Assembly: GCA_913775795.1 (NCBI GenBank)
Contig: CAJYLT010000058.1
Location: 1-36,807 of the forward strand
Source: an uncultured Sphingomonas sp.
Lineage (GTDB): Bacteria; Pseudomonadota; Alphaproteobacteria; Sphingomonadales; Sphingomonadaceae
DNA: 36,807 bases
Direction of reading: 5' to 3'
A program made the position numbers and the translations under genes. Below, in pieces: positions 23,761 to 32,314 of the stretch (position 1 is the stretch's first letter; each line of letters starts with the position of its first letter). Under the pieces are notes generated by a model. The model was not told where the DNA came from. It saw only the letters and a list, made by a program, of their open reading frames with translations, and did no database searches.

Positions 23761-24401
23761 CGATCATCGTCCACCATCTCGAAAACTCTCGGTCGCAGCG
23801 CGTGCTCTGGCTGCTCGAGGAACTTGGCATCCCCTATGAGGTGAAGCGCTATGAGCGGAACAAGGCGACGATGCTCGCGCCGCCCGAGCTTCGCCGCATT
23901 CATCCGCTTGGCAAGTCGCCGGTGATCGAGGATGGCGCGCCCGCAGGCGGCGACCGGGTGGTGGTCGCCGAAACCGGCGCGATCGTCGAATATCTGGTCG
24001 AGAAATGCGACGGCCGCCTCGGCACCCCGGCGCGGCGCGAGGACGTGCTGCGCTACCGCTTCTTCCTCCATTATGCGGAGGGGTCGGCGATGCCGCCGCT
24101 GCTCGTCAAGCTGGTGCTGAGCAAGGTGCCAGTGCTGGGCAAGGCGGCGATGAAGCGCATCCAGCCGATGATCAACGTGCATCTCGACTATATCGAGAGC
24201 GAACTTGCGACTCGGCCGTGGTTTGCGGGCGATGCCTTCACCGCCGCCGACGTGATGATGAGTTTCCCGCTGGAGGCGGCGAAGAGCCGCGGCGGGCTGG
24301 ATGCGAGCCGGCCCGCGACGATCGCTTGGCTGGAGCGGATCCACTCGCGCCCGGCCTATCAGACTGCGCTGGCGAAGGGCGGGCCCTACGCCTATGCCTG
24401 A
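23757..24401 (+). CDS. Glutathione S-transferase family protein
   Basis: The protein has 214 residues. The N-terminal thioredoxin-like half starts MTIIVHHLENSRSQRVLWLL, with Ser in the active-site position (SRSQR) and the glutathione-contact stretch HPLGKSPVIEDG...VVAETGAIVEYL. The helical C-terminal half ends with WFAGDAFTAADVMMSFPLEA and RIHSRPAYQTAL, all standard for cytosolic GSTs. It would conjugate glutathione to electrophiles or reduce peroxides; the real substrate is not evident. Start ATG 23757 overlaps the methyltransferase stop. Confidence 0.92.
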   Translation: MTIIVHHLENSRSQRVLWLLEELGIPYEVKRYERNKATMLAPPELRRIHPLGKSPVIEDGAPAGGDRVVVAETGAIVEYLVEKCDGRLGTPARREDVLRYRFFLHYAEGSAMPPLLVKLVLSKVPVLGKAAMKRIQPMINVHLDYIESELATRPWFAGDAFTAADVMMSFPLEAAKSRGGLDASRPATIAWLERIHSRPAYQTALAKGGPYAYA

Positions 24402-24404
24402 GGC

Positions 24405-24623
24405 CTATTCCCCGTAACCGCGCTCGATCGAATCGAGGATGCGCGCGCCGGCCATGAACACCGCGAGCGGGCAGACCGCGAACAGGAGCTTGCCGCCGAA
24501 GCCAGGATAGTCGTGCAGGTAATGCATGCCGCGCTCCACGGCCCCGGTGCCGAGGCCGTAGATGACGACGAAGGCTTCGAACTTCGTCTTGATGACGAAC
24601 AACCGGGATAGGCTCTGCCACAT
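24405..24623 (-). CDS. Small membrane protein of unknown function, 72 residues
   Basis: It has a basic N-terminus, a hydrophobic stretch about 16-28 (EAFVVIYGLGTG), a short polar loop with HYLHDYPGFGG, and a second hydrophobic segment about 45-61 (KLLFAVCPLAVFMAGARIL), ending ERGYGE. I recognise it only as a small inner-membrane protein of the kind found in sphingomonads. Upstream on the minus strand, TTGACA inside the end of astB with TAACGC 15 bases later could be a weak promoter. It ends 3 bases from the convergent GST stop. Confidence 0.65.
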   Translation of the reverse strand: MWQSLSRLFVIKTKFEAFVVIYGLGTGAVERGMHYLHDYPGFGGKLLFAVCPLAVFMAGARILDSIERGYGE

Positions 24624-24657
24624 GGCAAAGCGTTACGCAAAATGCGTACCAGACCCG

Positions 24658-24676
24658 AAAAACCGCCGTTTCGGCG
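24658..24676 (-). terminator. Rho-independent terminator of the ast operon
   Basis: On the minus strand CGCCG-AAA-CGGCG (24676-24664) is followed by GTTTTT (24663-24658). It lies 13 bases after the astB stop and upstream of the small membrane protein gene. The stem is short but GC-rich with a proper T-run. Confidence 0.75.
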
Positions 24677-24689
24677 TTACCGGACAGGG

Positions 24690-25946
24690 TTAACTGTCAA
24701 GTAACTCGACAAGGTCGAGCGCCTCCAGCAGCGCGCGCCGCGCTGCCTCGACCTGCTCGATCAGTGTCGGATCGCCGATATCGTCGGCGCCGATCGCCTC
24801 GGGCCAGTGCGCTTCGACCACCGCCGCGAGCCGGTCGAGCTTGGTCTCGTCGACGAGGAAACGCGGGTCGACCGCGCTCGGGTCGGCGACGACGCGCAGG
24901 CGTAGACAGGCGGGGCCGCCGCCGTTCGCCATCGACTGGCGCACATCAACCACCTCGACCCGCCGGATCGCGCCGTTGCCGGCAAGATGGTCCTGAAGCC
25001 AGCCCCAGACGGCGGTATTGTTGCGCGCCTCGGTGGGCACGATCAGCGTCGGCAGCCCGTCGGGCGGCGTCACGAGCTGTGCGTTGAAAAGGTAGGAGGT
25101 GATCGCGTCGCCGAGGCTGACGCGGTCGGCGGGCACCTCGACGATCTCGACCTCAGGCATCAGGCGGTTGAGGTCGGCGTAGAAGCCCGCCTTGTCGGCG
25201 AAGGCGTGTTCGTGCGCGAACAACACGCGCTCGTTCGCGACCGCCACCACGTCGTTGTGGAACGCGCCGGCGGCGATCGCCTCGACCGATTGCTGGACGA
25301 ACAGCGTCTTCGCCGGATCGAGGCCGTGCGCGCGCGCGACGGCCTCGCTCGCCTCGCGATGCTGGCGCGCGGGGAAGGGACCGCCCGAGACGCCGTAGAC
25401 GAAGACCTCGACCCCCGCCTCGCCGTGGCGTGGGCAGAGCCGCATGTGGTTCGCTGCGCCCTCGTCGCCGAACGGCGCGGGCACGGGGCCGTGGACCGCG
25501 AAGGCATCGTGCGCGAAGGCGAGGCGAAGCTGCGCGAGCGTACCGGGCCACTCGTGGCTGCGATGCGGCATCGTCACGAGGTTGGCGACCGACAGGTGGC
25601 AGCGCCCGTCCGTGGTGTCGGGCGCGGGCGAGACGGTGGCGGCATTGGCCGCCCACATCGCCGAGGCGGACAGCGCCTGCGCCTTCAGATGCGGGGCGGC
25701 GGCCTCGAAGTCGGTCGACAGGCTCGCCAGCCAGCGCCGGTCGGGGCGCGCGTGCGGCAGGAGGATGCCCTGTGTCAGGCCCAGCCGGATATTCGCGCGC
25801 ATCTTGGCAATGCCCTGAAGCGCCGCCGCGCGCGGCTGCGACACCGCGCCGGCATTGCGCGTGGCGGCGAGGTTGCCGGGGCTGAGGCCGGCATAATTGT
25901 GGCTGGGGCCGATCAGCCCGTCGAAGTTGATTTCCACCGACGCCAT
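24690..25946 (-). CDS. astB: N-succinylarginine dihydrolase AstB
   Basis: The enzyme (418 residues) hydrolyses N2-succinylarginine to succinylornithine, carbon dioxide and ammonia, step two of the arginine succinyltransferase (AST) pathway. The start MASVEINFDGLIGPSHNYAG is characteristic. Residues placed like the known catalytic Glu, His and Cys are E162 (DEGAANHMRLC), H230 (AGAFHNDVVAVAN) and C347 (SMANGGGPACLRLRV). The length is close to that of the E. coli enzyme. I chose ATG 25946; an upstream start would overlap astA and adds five non-conserved residues. Only one base separates it from the astA stop. Confidence 0.95.
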   Translation of the reverse strand: MASVEINFDGLIGPSHNYAGLSPGNLAATRNAGAVSQPRAAALQGIAKMRANIRLGLTQGILLPHARPDRRWLASLSTDFEAAAPHLKAQALSASAMWAANAATVSPAPDTTDGRCHLSVANLVTMPHRSHEWPGTLAQLRLAFAHDAFAVHGPVPAPFGDEGAANHMRLCPRHGEAGVEVFVYGVSGGPFPARQHREASEAVARAHGLDPAKTLFVQQSVEAIAAGAFHNDVVAVANERVLFAHEHAFADKAGFYADLNRLMPEVEIVEVPADRVSLGDAITSYLFNAQLVTPPDGLPTLIVPTEARNNTAVWGWLQDHLAGNGAIRRVEVVDVRQSMANGGGPACLRLRVVADPSAVDPRFLVDETKLDRLAAVVEAHWPEAIGADDIGDPTLIEQVEAARRALLEALDLVELLDS

Positions 25947-25947
25947 C

Positions 25948-26958
25948 TCAGCGCTCCACATGCAGGACGGTCGCGCCCGCCTCGATCCCGAGCAGCCCGG
26001 CGCACGCAGGGTCGAGCGTCACGCCGCCCTCGCTCGTCCCCACCCGGCCGAACGCGCAGCGGAACTCGGCAAGCCGGCCGGTCGCGACCAGCTTCGAGTC
26101 CCCCTCATCGGCGAGCGCGGCGAGGGGGGCCGAGGTCGCCTCGCGGATGCTCTTCACCGAGTCGGTGCGAGCGGTCATCGTCGGGCCGCCGTCGAAGATG
26201 TCGACATAGCCGTCATGCGCGAACCCCTCGCCCTCCAGCATCCGCATCGCCGCGCGGCCGCTGGGGTGCGGCAGGCCGATCGCCGCGCGCGCGGTTTCGG
26301 ACAGCATCGCGATATAGATGGGATGCTTGGGCATCAGGTCGGCGATGAACTGGTTGCCGTGGGTCGCGTTGAACTCGTCCGCGGCCTGGAAATTCATCCC
26401 GAAGAAGCGGCCTGCGACCCCGTCCCAGAAGGGCGAGCCGCCCGCCTCGTCGATCACCCCGCGAAGCTCGGCAAGGATGCGGTCCGCGAAGCGCGCGCGG
26501 TGCGCGGCGATGAACAGGTAGCGGCTGCGCGCGAGCAGCATGCCGAGGCCCCCGGCGCGCTCGCCCGGATGCAGGAACAGCCCGCCGACCTCGCTCGCCC
26601 CCTCGAGGTCGTTGACGAGGTTGAGCGTTTCGGAGCGGAAAGTGCGGCCGAGTTCCTCGCTGCGCTTGGTAATCGTGCCGATGCGATAGCTGTAGAAGGG
26701 CCAGCGTTGCCCAACCTGCGTGAAGATCTGGCAGGTGCCGCGGACCTCGCCCGTCTCCGCGTTTTCGAGGACGAGGACGTAGAGGTCGTCGCGCACCGCG
26801 TCTTCGGTCCGCCCGAACGCCTCGTGGCTGCGCTCCAGCTTCGCCTTCAGCGCGGGCTTGTCGGGGGGCAGGTTGGTGAAGCCGCCACCGGTCAGCTTCG
26901 CCATTTCGTAGAGCGGCTGGAGGTCCTCGTCGCGGGCGGCGCGGATGCGGAAGGTCAT
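25948..26958 (-). CDS. astA: Arginine N-succinyltransferase AstA
   Basis: AstA (336 residues) transfers succinyl from succinyl-CoA to arginine, opening the AST pathway. Conserved stretches are MTFRIRAARDEDLQPLYEMA, GGGFTNLPPD, YSYRIGT, EVGGLFLHPGERAGGLGMLL (acyl-CoA-binding GNAT-like part), HGNQFIADLMPKHPIY and VDIFDGGPTM. Only one astA-type gene is present, not the tandem aruF/aruG pair seen in Pseudomonas. Start ATG 26958 overlaps the stop of the M20 hydrolase gene by 4 bases. The steps after AstB (AstC, AstD, AstE) are not in this window. Confidence 0.95.
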   Translation of the reverse strand: MTFRIRAARDEDLQPLYEMAKLTGGGFTNLPPDKPALKAKLERSHEAFGRTEDAVRDDLYVLVLENAETGEVRGTCQIFTQVGQRWPFYSYRIGTITKRSEELGRTFRSETLNLVNDLEGASEVGGLFLHPGERAGGLGMLLARSRYLFIAAHRARFADRILAELRGVIDEAGGSPFWDGVAGRFFGMNFQAADEFNATHGNQFIADLMPKHPIYIAMLSETARAAIGLPHPSGRAAMRMLEGEGFAHDGYVDIFDGGPTMTARTDSVKSIREATSAPLAALADEGDSKLVATGRLAEFRCAFGRVGTSEGGVTLDPACAGLLGIEAGATVLHVER

Positions 26959-28163
26959 GGGCGACCCTTCTCGGCGATGCGCAGGATCGTCAGCGCCGAC
27001 AGGGCGGCGCGCTCGGGCAGGCTTTCGGGAATGAGGAACTCCTCTGGCGAATGGATGGCGCCGCCCCGGGCGCCCATGGTGTCGACGACGGGGACGCCGC
27101 ACGCCGCGATGTTGTTGCCGTCACAGACGCCGCCCGAAAATTGCCACGCGATCGGCACGCCGAGATCGGCGCCGGCCTGCTTGACGAGGCCGAACAGCTG
27201 ATCGGCGCCGGCATCGAGGGGCTTGGGCGGGCGGTTGAAACTGCCGTGCAGATCGATGCGGACATCGTGGCTCGCGGCAACCTTTGCGATGGCAAGGTTG
27301 AGCGCGGCCTGTGCCGCCTTGATCGCGGCGGTATCGCGCGGGCGGAAATTGACGCGCAGCACCGCGTGATCGGGAACGACGTTGTTTGGCCCGCCGCCGT
27401 CGATGCGGGCGGGATTGACGCTCAGCCCCCCTCGGCCCGCCTTCGCCAGCCGCAGCGCGAGGTCGGCGGCGGCGACGATGGCGTTGCGCCCCTCCTGCGG
27501 ATTGCGGCCGGCATGCGCGCTGCGGCCGGTGACGACCAGCGCGAAATTGCCCGTGCCGCCGCGCGGTCCCGCCAGCGTCCCGTCGGCCAGCGCAGGTTCG
27601 TAGGTCAGCGCCGCGACCTTGCCCCGCGCCGCGTGCGCCAGCAGCGCGGCGGAGGCGAAGCTGCCGGTTTCCTCGTCGGAGTTGATGACGACTTCATAGC
27701 CGATGCGGGGGGCAAGCGGGCTCGCCTCGACCGCTTTCAGCGCGGCGAGCATCAGCGACAGCCCGCCCTTCATGTCCGCCGATCCCGGCGCATTGATCGC
27801 GCCGTCGTCGCGGACGGTCAGCGACTGGAACGGATGGTCGGCGGGATAGACGGTGTCCATGTGGCCGGTGAACAGCATCTGGACGGGCGCATCGGGCCGG
27901 ACGGTCAGGTGCAGGTGCCGGCCATGATCGATACCCACGACGCGGCCATCGGGCTCCACCGCCTCCACGGCCGCGGGCTCGACCATTTTGATCTTACCGG
28001 GCAGCGCGGCGAAGGCGTCGGCCAGCACGCCGCCCATCGCCGCCACGCCAGCGAGGTTGCGCGTGCCCGAATTGATCGCGCACCACGCCTCCACCTGTTC
28101 GCGCATCGGGGCGTCCGCGACGTGCTCGACGGCCGCGCGTTCCACCGGGGTCAGTCTCTCCAT
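26955..28163 (-). CDS. M20-family zinc peptidase/amidohydrolase of the ast operon
   Basis: The protein has 402 residues. Metal ligands of the M20 family are visible: H101-x-D103 (TGHMDTVYP), D130 (APGSADMKGG), E164/E165 (INSDEETGS), E189 (TYEPA) and a late His near 377 in GGAIHSPEEF. The dimerisation domain lies between about 200 and 310 (GRSAHAGRNPQEGRNA). The overall layout is like carboxypeptidase G2/glutamate carboxypeptidase. Because it leads the operon with astA and astB, it may take the place of AstE or supply arginine or glutamate by hydrolysing a peptide or N-acyl amino acid; AstE itself belongs to another family. Start ATG 28163. It is divergent from parC with 90 bases between. Confidence 0.88.
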   Translation of the reverse strand: MERLTPVERAAVEHVADAPMREQVEAWCAINSGTRNLAGVAAMGGVLADAFAALPGKIKMVEPAAVEAVEPDGRVVGIDHGRHLHLTVRPDAPVQMLFTGHMDTVYPADHPFQSLTVRDDGAINAPGSADMKGGLSLMLAALKAVEASPLAPRIGYEVVINSDEETGSFASAALLAHAARGKVAALTYEPALADGTLAGPRGGTGNFALVVTGRSAHAGRNPQEGRNAIVAAADLALRLAKAGRGGLSVNPARIDGGGPNNVVPDHAVLRVNFRPRDTAAIKAAQAALNLAIAKVAASHDVRIDLHGSFNRPPKPLDAGADQLFGLVKQAGADLGVPIAWQFSGGVCDGNNIAACGVPVVDTMGARGGAIHSPEEFLIPESLPERAALSALTILRIAEKGRP

Positions 28164-28253
28164 GCCCGGCTGGTAGCGCGGGGGAAGCGCGGCGTCACCC
28201 CCGCCCGCGGGTTCGCTGGAAAGCGACGCGGCGCTCTGCTAGCCAGACACGCA

Positions 28254-30518
28254 ATGGCCACCGACCTCGACGATCCGCTCGACAATCCGCCCATCGGCAT
28301 CCTCGATGCGCCCTTCGACAGTGCGCTTTCCGAGCGTTACCTCGTCTATGCGATGTCGACGATCACCGCGCGGTCGCTGCCCGACGTGCGCGACGGGTTG
28401 AAGCCGGTGCATCGCCGCCTCCTGTGGGCGATGCGGCTGCTCAAGCTCGATCCGGCCAGCGGGTACAAGAAGTGTGCGCGCGTCGTCGGCGACGTGATCG
28501 GCAAATACCATCCGCATGGCGACCAGTCGGTCTATGACGCGATGGTCCGCCTCGCCCAGACGTTCGCGCTTCGCTATCCGCTGGTCGATGGGCAGGGCAA
28601 TTTCGGCAACATCGACGGCGATAATGCCGCGGCCTATCGCTACACCGAGGCGCGGCTGACGCAGGTCGCGATCGATCTGATGGCGGGGCTGGACGAGGAC
28701 GCGGTCGAATATCGCCCGACCTATAATGGCGAGGAGCAGGAGCCCGAGCTGTTCCCCGGCCTGTTTCCCAATTTGCTCGCCAACGGCGCCAGCGGCATCG
28801 CGGTCGGCATGGCGACGAGCATCCCGCCGCACAATGCCGCCGAGCTGATCGATGCGGCGATCATGCTGATCGAGCAGCCGGAGGCGGACGACGCGGCGAT
28901 CCTTCAGCACGTCACCGGCCCCGATTTTCCCACCGGCGGCATCGTCGTCGACAGCCCCGCCGCGATCGCCGAAAGCTATGCCACCGGACGCGGCGGGTTT
29001 CGCGTCCGTGCGCGCTACACGATCGAGCGCGAGAAGGGCGGTGGCTGGCAGGTCGTCGTCACCGAAATCCCGTACGGCGTGCAGAAGGGCAAGCTGATCG
29101 AGGCGATCGCCGCGCTCATCAACGACAGGAAGTTTCCGATCCTGGCGGACGTGCGTGACGAATCGGACGCAGAGATCCGCATCGTCCTCGAACCGCGCTC
29201 GCGCACCGTCGATGCGGCGACGCTGATGGACGGGCTGTTCCGGCTGACCGACCTAGAGACGCGCGTGCCGCTCAACCTCAACGTGCTCGACCATCAGCGC
29301 ACACCGCGGGTGATGAGCCTGCGCGAGGCGCTGTCGGCATGGGTCGACCACCAGTTCGTCGTGCTCCGCCGCCGCTCGCAGCACCGGCTGGACAAGATCG
29401 CCGACCGCATCGAGCTCCTGAATGGCTACATCATCGCGTTCCTCAATCTCGACCGGGTGATCGAGATCATCAGGACCGAGGACGAGCCCAAGGCTGTGAT
29501 GATCGCCGAGTTCGAGCTGACCGACCGGCAGGCCGAGGCGATCCTCAACATGCGCCTGCGGTCCTTGCGCCGGCTGGAGGAAATGGAGCTGCGGCGCGAG
29601 CGCGATACGCTCGACAAGGAGCAGGCGGACCTGACCGCGCTGCTCGCCAGCGAGGGCAAGCAGCGCACCCGGCTGAAGCGCGACCTCAAGAAGATCGGCG
29701 AGCGCTACGGGCGCGAGACCGCGCTCGGCGCTCGGCGCACGACGATCGAGGAAGCCGCCCCCGCGCGCGAAATCCCGCTGGAGGCGATGATCGAGCGCGA
29801 GCCGGTGACCGTGATCGTGTCGCAGCGTGGCTGGATCCGCGCGATGAAGGGGCATGTCGACCTCGCTTCCACCGAGGCGATGAAGTTCCGCGAGGGCGAC
29901 GGCGCGCGCTTTGCCTTTCACGCGCAGACGACCGACAAGCTGATCGTCGCGACCGAAAGCGGGCGTTTCTTCACATTGGGCGCCGACAAGCTGCCCGGCG
30001 GGCGCGGTTTCGGCGAGCCCTTGAGCCTGATGATCGACCTCGACGGCGGCGGCGCGATCGTGTCGGTCGCCAAGGCGGGCGGCGTGGATGCGAAGCTGCT
30101 GGTCGCCGCCAGCGACGGCCGTGGCTTCGTCGTGCGCGAGAGCGACGTGCTTGCCGAGACGCGCAAGGGCAAGCAGATCGTCAGCCCGCGCACCGGCGCC
30201 AAGCTCAAGGTCGTTCGCCGCGTGTCGCCGGGGGACGATTACGTCGCCGCCTCGGGCGACAACCGCAAGCTGTGCGTCTTTCCCTTGAGCGAGGTGGCCG
30301 AGATGTCGCGCGGGCAGGGTGTCCAGCTCCAGCGGTTCCGGGAGGGCGGGCTGGCCGACGTGCGCACCTTCCGATTCGCCGACGGCTTGTCCTGGGCGAT
30401 GGGCGGCGAGGCGGGGCGGACCCGGACCGAGGCGGACATGCAGCCATGGCGGGCGGCGCGCGGCGCGGCGGGGCGGACGCCGCCCACCGGCTTCCCCCGC
30501 AACAACCGCTTCGACTGA
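28254..30518 (+). CDS. parC: DNA topoisomerase IV subunit A
   Basis: ParC (754 residues) cuts and rejoins DNA to unlink daughter chromosomes, with ParE. N-terminal [32 protein letters not shown], the quinolone-region GKYHPHGD, and the active-site Tyr130 in [11 protein letters not shown] are in place. The tower and coiled-coil region follow, then a C-terminal domain from about 500 with four or five diverged beta-propeller blades. ParC rather than GyrA is indicated by the absence of the GyrA box and the shorter C-terminus. The residue aligned with E. coli Ser80 is Gln91. ATG 28254 begins [13 protein letters not shown]; the frame is open far upstream, but only as a shadow of the M20 gene on the other strand. 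Confidence 0.95.
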   Translation: MATDLDDPLDNPPIGILDAPFDSALSERYLVYAMSTITARSLPDVRDGLKPVHRRLLWAMRLLKLDPASGYKKCARVVGDVIGKYHPHGDQSVYDAMVRLAQTFALRYPLVDGQGNFGNIDGDNAAAYRYTEARLTQVAIDLMAGLDEDAVEYRPTYNGEEQEPELFPGLFPNLLANGASGIAVGMATSIPPHNAAELIDAAIMLIEQPEADDAAILQHVTGPDFPTGGIVVDSPAAIAESYATGRGGFRVRARYTIEREKGGGWQVVVTEIPYGVQKGKLIEAIAALINDRKFPILADVRDESDAEIRIVLEPRSRTVDAATLMDGLFRLTDLETRVPLNLNVLDHQRTPRVMSLREALSAWVDHQFVVLRRRSQHRLDKIADRIELLNGYIIAFLNLDRVIEIIRTEDEPKAVMIAEFELTDRQAEAILNMRLRSLRRLEEMELRRERDTLDKEQADLTALLASEGKQRTRLKRDLKKIGERYGRETALGARRTTIEEAAPAREIPLEAMIEREPVTVIVSQRGWIRAMKGHVDLASTEAMKFREGDGARFAFHAQTTDKLIVATESGRFFTLGADKLPGGRGFGEPLSLMIDLDGGGAIVSVAKAGGVDAKLLVAASDGRGFVVRESDVLAETRKGKQIVSPRTGAKLKVVRRVSPGDDYVAASGDNRKLCVFPLSEVAEMSRGQGVQLQRFREGGLADVRTFRFADGLSWAMGGEAGRTRTEADMQPWRAARGAAGRTPPTGFPRNNRFD

Positions 30519-30586
30519 GTGAACGTTATCGAACCGGTTCACCCCAAGGCATCAGCGGAGTTCAACGCCTCTTAACGACTTGGGGT
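30519..30586. repeat. Two inverted repeats upstream of the GGDEF-EAL gene
   Basis: GTGAAC (30519-30524) is mirrored by GTTCAC (30537-30542), which includes the palindrome GAACCGGTTC (30531-30540). ACCCCAAG (30541-30548) is mirrored by CTTGGGGT (30579-30586). They fill the 83-base gap between parC and the next gene and start right after the parC stop. They may be an operator and a processing or termination hairpin; no T-run follows. Confidence 0.5.
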
Positions 30587-30601
30587 CTAACCCGGTCGTC
30601 G

Positions 30602-32314
30602 ATGTATCCGGTCGAAGCCTTGACCTTCCCCGAATCGCTCGGCCGCTGGCTGGGCGAGGTGGACCCGCATTCGCACGGGCCGCAGGCGAGTGCGCTGCTG
30701 CTCGAGATGCTGCCGATCCCGGCGGCGATCCTGACGCTGGGCAAGGGGGGGCTGGCGTTCGAAGCGGTGAACAGCAGTTTCCGCGGTGCCGGCCTCGGTG
30801 TCGTGGCAGACCAGTCGCCGCTGGTGCGGCTGCTCGGCGCGCGCGTCCTCACGTTCCTGGCCGGGGAGACCCGGGCGGAGGAGTTCGACTGGCAGTTCGG
30901 CGACCATGTCGATTGCCGCTATTTCCGCGTCCGCCTGTCGCGCCCGCCCGTCCAGGGGATCGAGCATCGCTGCCTGCTGACGCTGCTCGACCGTACCGGC
31001 CAGTACCGGACCGAGGACAGTCTTCGGCGTGAGATGATGACCGACAGCCTGACCGGGCTGCCCAATCGCGCGGGCTTCACCGATCAGCTGGAGGCCGCGA
31101 TCGAGGAGCGGGGCCGCGAGAGCTATGCCGTGCTCGCGGTCAATCTGGACCGGTTCAGCCGGGTCAACGCCTGCATGGGCGGCCTGGCGGGCGACGAATT
31201 GCTCATCTCGGTCGCGCGGCGTTTGAAGGGGGCGCTTCGCGCGCGCGACGTGATCGCGCGGACGGGCGGCGACGAGTTCGCGATCCTGATGACGATCGAC
31301 GAGGGGCCGAACGAGGTCCTTCACCTGGCGCGGCGGATCGAGGATTCGCTTGCGACGCCGTTCCGCCTGTCGGATTTCGAGATTCGCGTCGACTGCTCGA
31401 TCGGCATCGCACTCGCCGACGACGACAAGAACGATGCCGAGGAAATCGTCCGCCACGCGCAGTTCGCGGTGAAGCGGTCGAAGAAGTCGGGCCGCACCGA
31501 AATCTATCAGACCCGCGCCTTCGACGCCGCGCGTCGCCAGTTCGGGATCGAGACCGAATTGCGCCGGGCGATCGATGCCGGCACGCTCGAACTCTACATG
31601 CAGCCGATCTGCGATCTCGCGACCGGCCGCGTCACCTCGTTCGAGGCGCTGTCGCGCTGGACGAACGAGCGCGGGCAGGCGATCTCGCCCGTCGACTTCA
31701 TTCCCGTGGCGGAGGAAGCGGGGCTGATCGTGCCGCTCGGCCGCTGGGCGATCAATCAGGCGGCGCGGACGCTCGCGGCATGGGACGCGGCGCGCGGCGG
31801 CAATTGCGGCGTCAACGTCGCGGTCAACCTGTCTGCGATCCAGTTGCAGCGCGACAATGTCGCCGCGGTGGTCGAACAGGCGCTGTCGGACCACCGTCTC
31901 GACGGTCGGCGGTTGACGCTGGAGCTGACCGAAAGCGCGATCGTCGCCGATCCCGACGGCGTGTCGCTGGCGATCCGGGCGCTCAAGGACCTCGGCACGA
32001 CGCTGGCAATGGACGATTTCGGCACGGGCTATTCGAACCTCGCGTACCTCCAGCGGTTGCCGATCGACGTGCTCAAGATCGATCGGAGTTTCGTGTCGGG
32101 CATGCTCGCCGATCGGGACAAGGTGGCGATCGTTCGCGCGATCCTCGGCCTTGCCCAGGCGCTGGGCATGCAGACGACCGCGGAGGGGATCGAGACGCCC
32201 GAACTGGCGCAGACGCTGGCCGCGCTCGGTTGTGGCTATGGGCAGGGCTATCTCTATTCGAAGCCGCTGCCCGCCGATCAGGCGCTTCGGCTGCTTTCCT
32301 CGCTCAACGCCTGA
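30602..32314 (+). CDS. Soluble PAS-like GGDEF-EAL protein (c-di-GMP turnover)
   Basis: The protein has 570 residues and no membrane segment. The N-terminal 135 residues look like a degenerate PAS sensor (LLLEMLPIPAAILTLGKGG... LLTLLDRTGQYR). The GGDEF domain (about 145-300) has TDSLTGLPNR and intact GGDEF (222-226). The EAL domain (about 315-565) has EAL at 348-350 and the expected catalytic residues in VNLSAIQL, ELTESA, MDDFGTGYSN, KIDRSF and AEGIET. Both activities are possible. ATG 30602 is the first start after the parC stop and begins where the protein resemblance begins. The last 37 bases overlap the convergent CCA-transferase gene. Confidence 0.92.
   Translation: MYPVEALTFPESLGRWLGEVDPHSHGPQASALLLEMLPIPAAILTLGKGGLAFEAVNSSFRGAGLGVVADQSPLVRLLGARVLTFLAGETRAEEFDWQFGDHVDCRYFRVRLSRPPVQGIEHRCLLTLLDRTGQYRTEDSLRREMMTDSLTGLPNRAGFTDQLEAAIEERGRESYAVLAVNLDRFSRVNACMGGLAGDELLISVARRLKGALRARDVIARTGGDEFAILMTIDEGPNEVLHLARRIEDSLATPFRLSDFEIRVDCSIGIALADDDKNDAEEIVRHAQFAVKRSKKSGRTEIYQTRAFDAARRQFGIETELRRAIDAGTLELYMQPICDLATGRVTSFEALSRWTNERGQAISPVDFIPVAEEAGLIVPLGRWAINQAARTLAAWDAARGGNCGVNVAVNLSAIQLQRDNVAAVVEQALSDHRLDGRRLTLELTESAIVADPDGVSLAIRALKDLGTTLAMDDFGTGYSNLAYLQRLPIDVLKIDRSFVSGMLADRDKVAIVRAILGLAQALGMQTTAEGIETPELAQTLAALGCGYGQGYLYSKPLPADQALRLLSSLNA

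Noticed and set aside
27051..28253. The parC reading frame stays open for 400 codons upstream of the ATG, suggesting a fusion protein
   Set aside because: The extension lies exactly antisense to the M20 hydrolase gene and has no domain resemblance; high GC removes stop codons in shadow frames. Conserved ParC sequence starts at 28254.
29339..30601. The GGDEF-EAL frame stays open upstream through the parC gene
   Set aside because: It is an alternative frame inside parC with Arg/Ala-rich low-complexity translation; the true start is ATG 30602.
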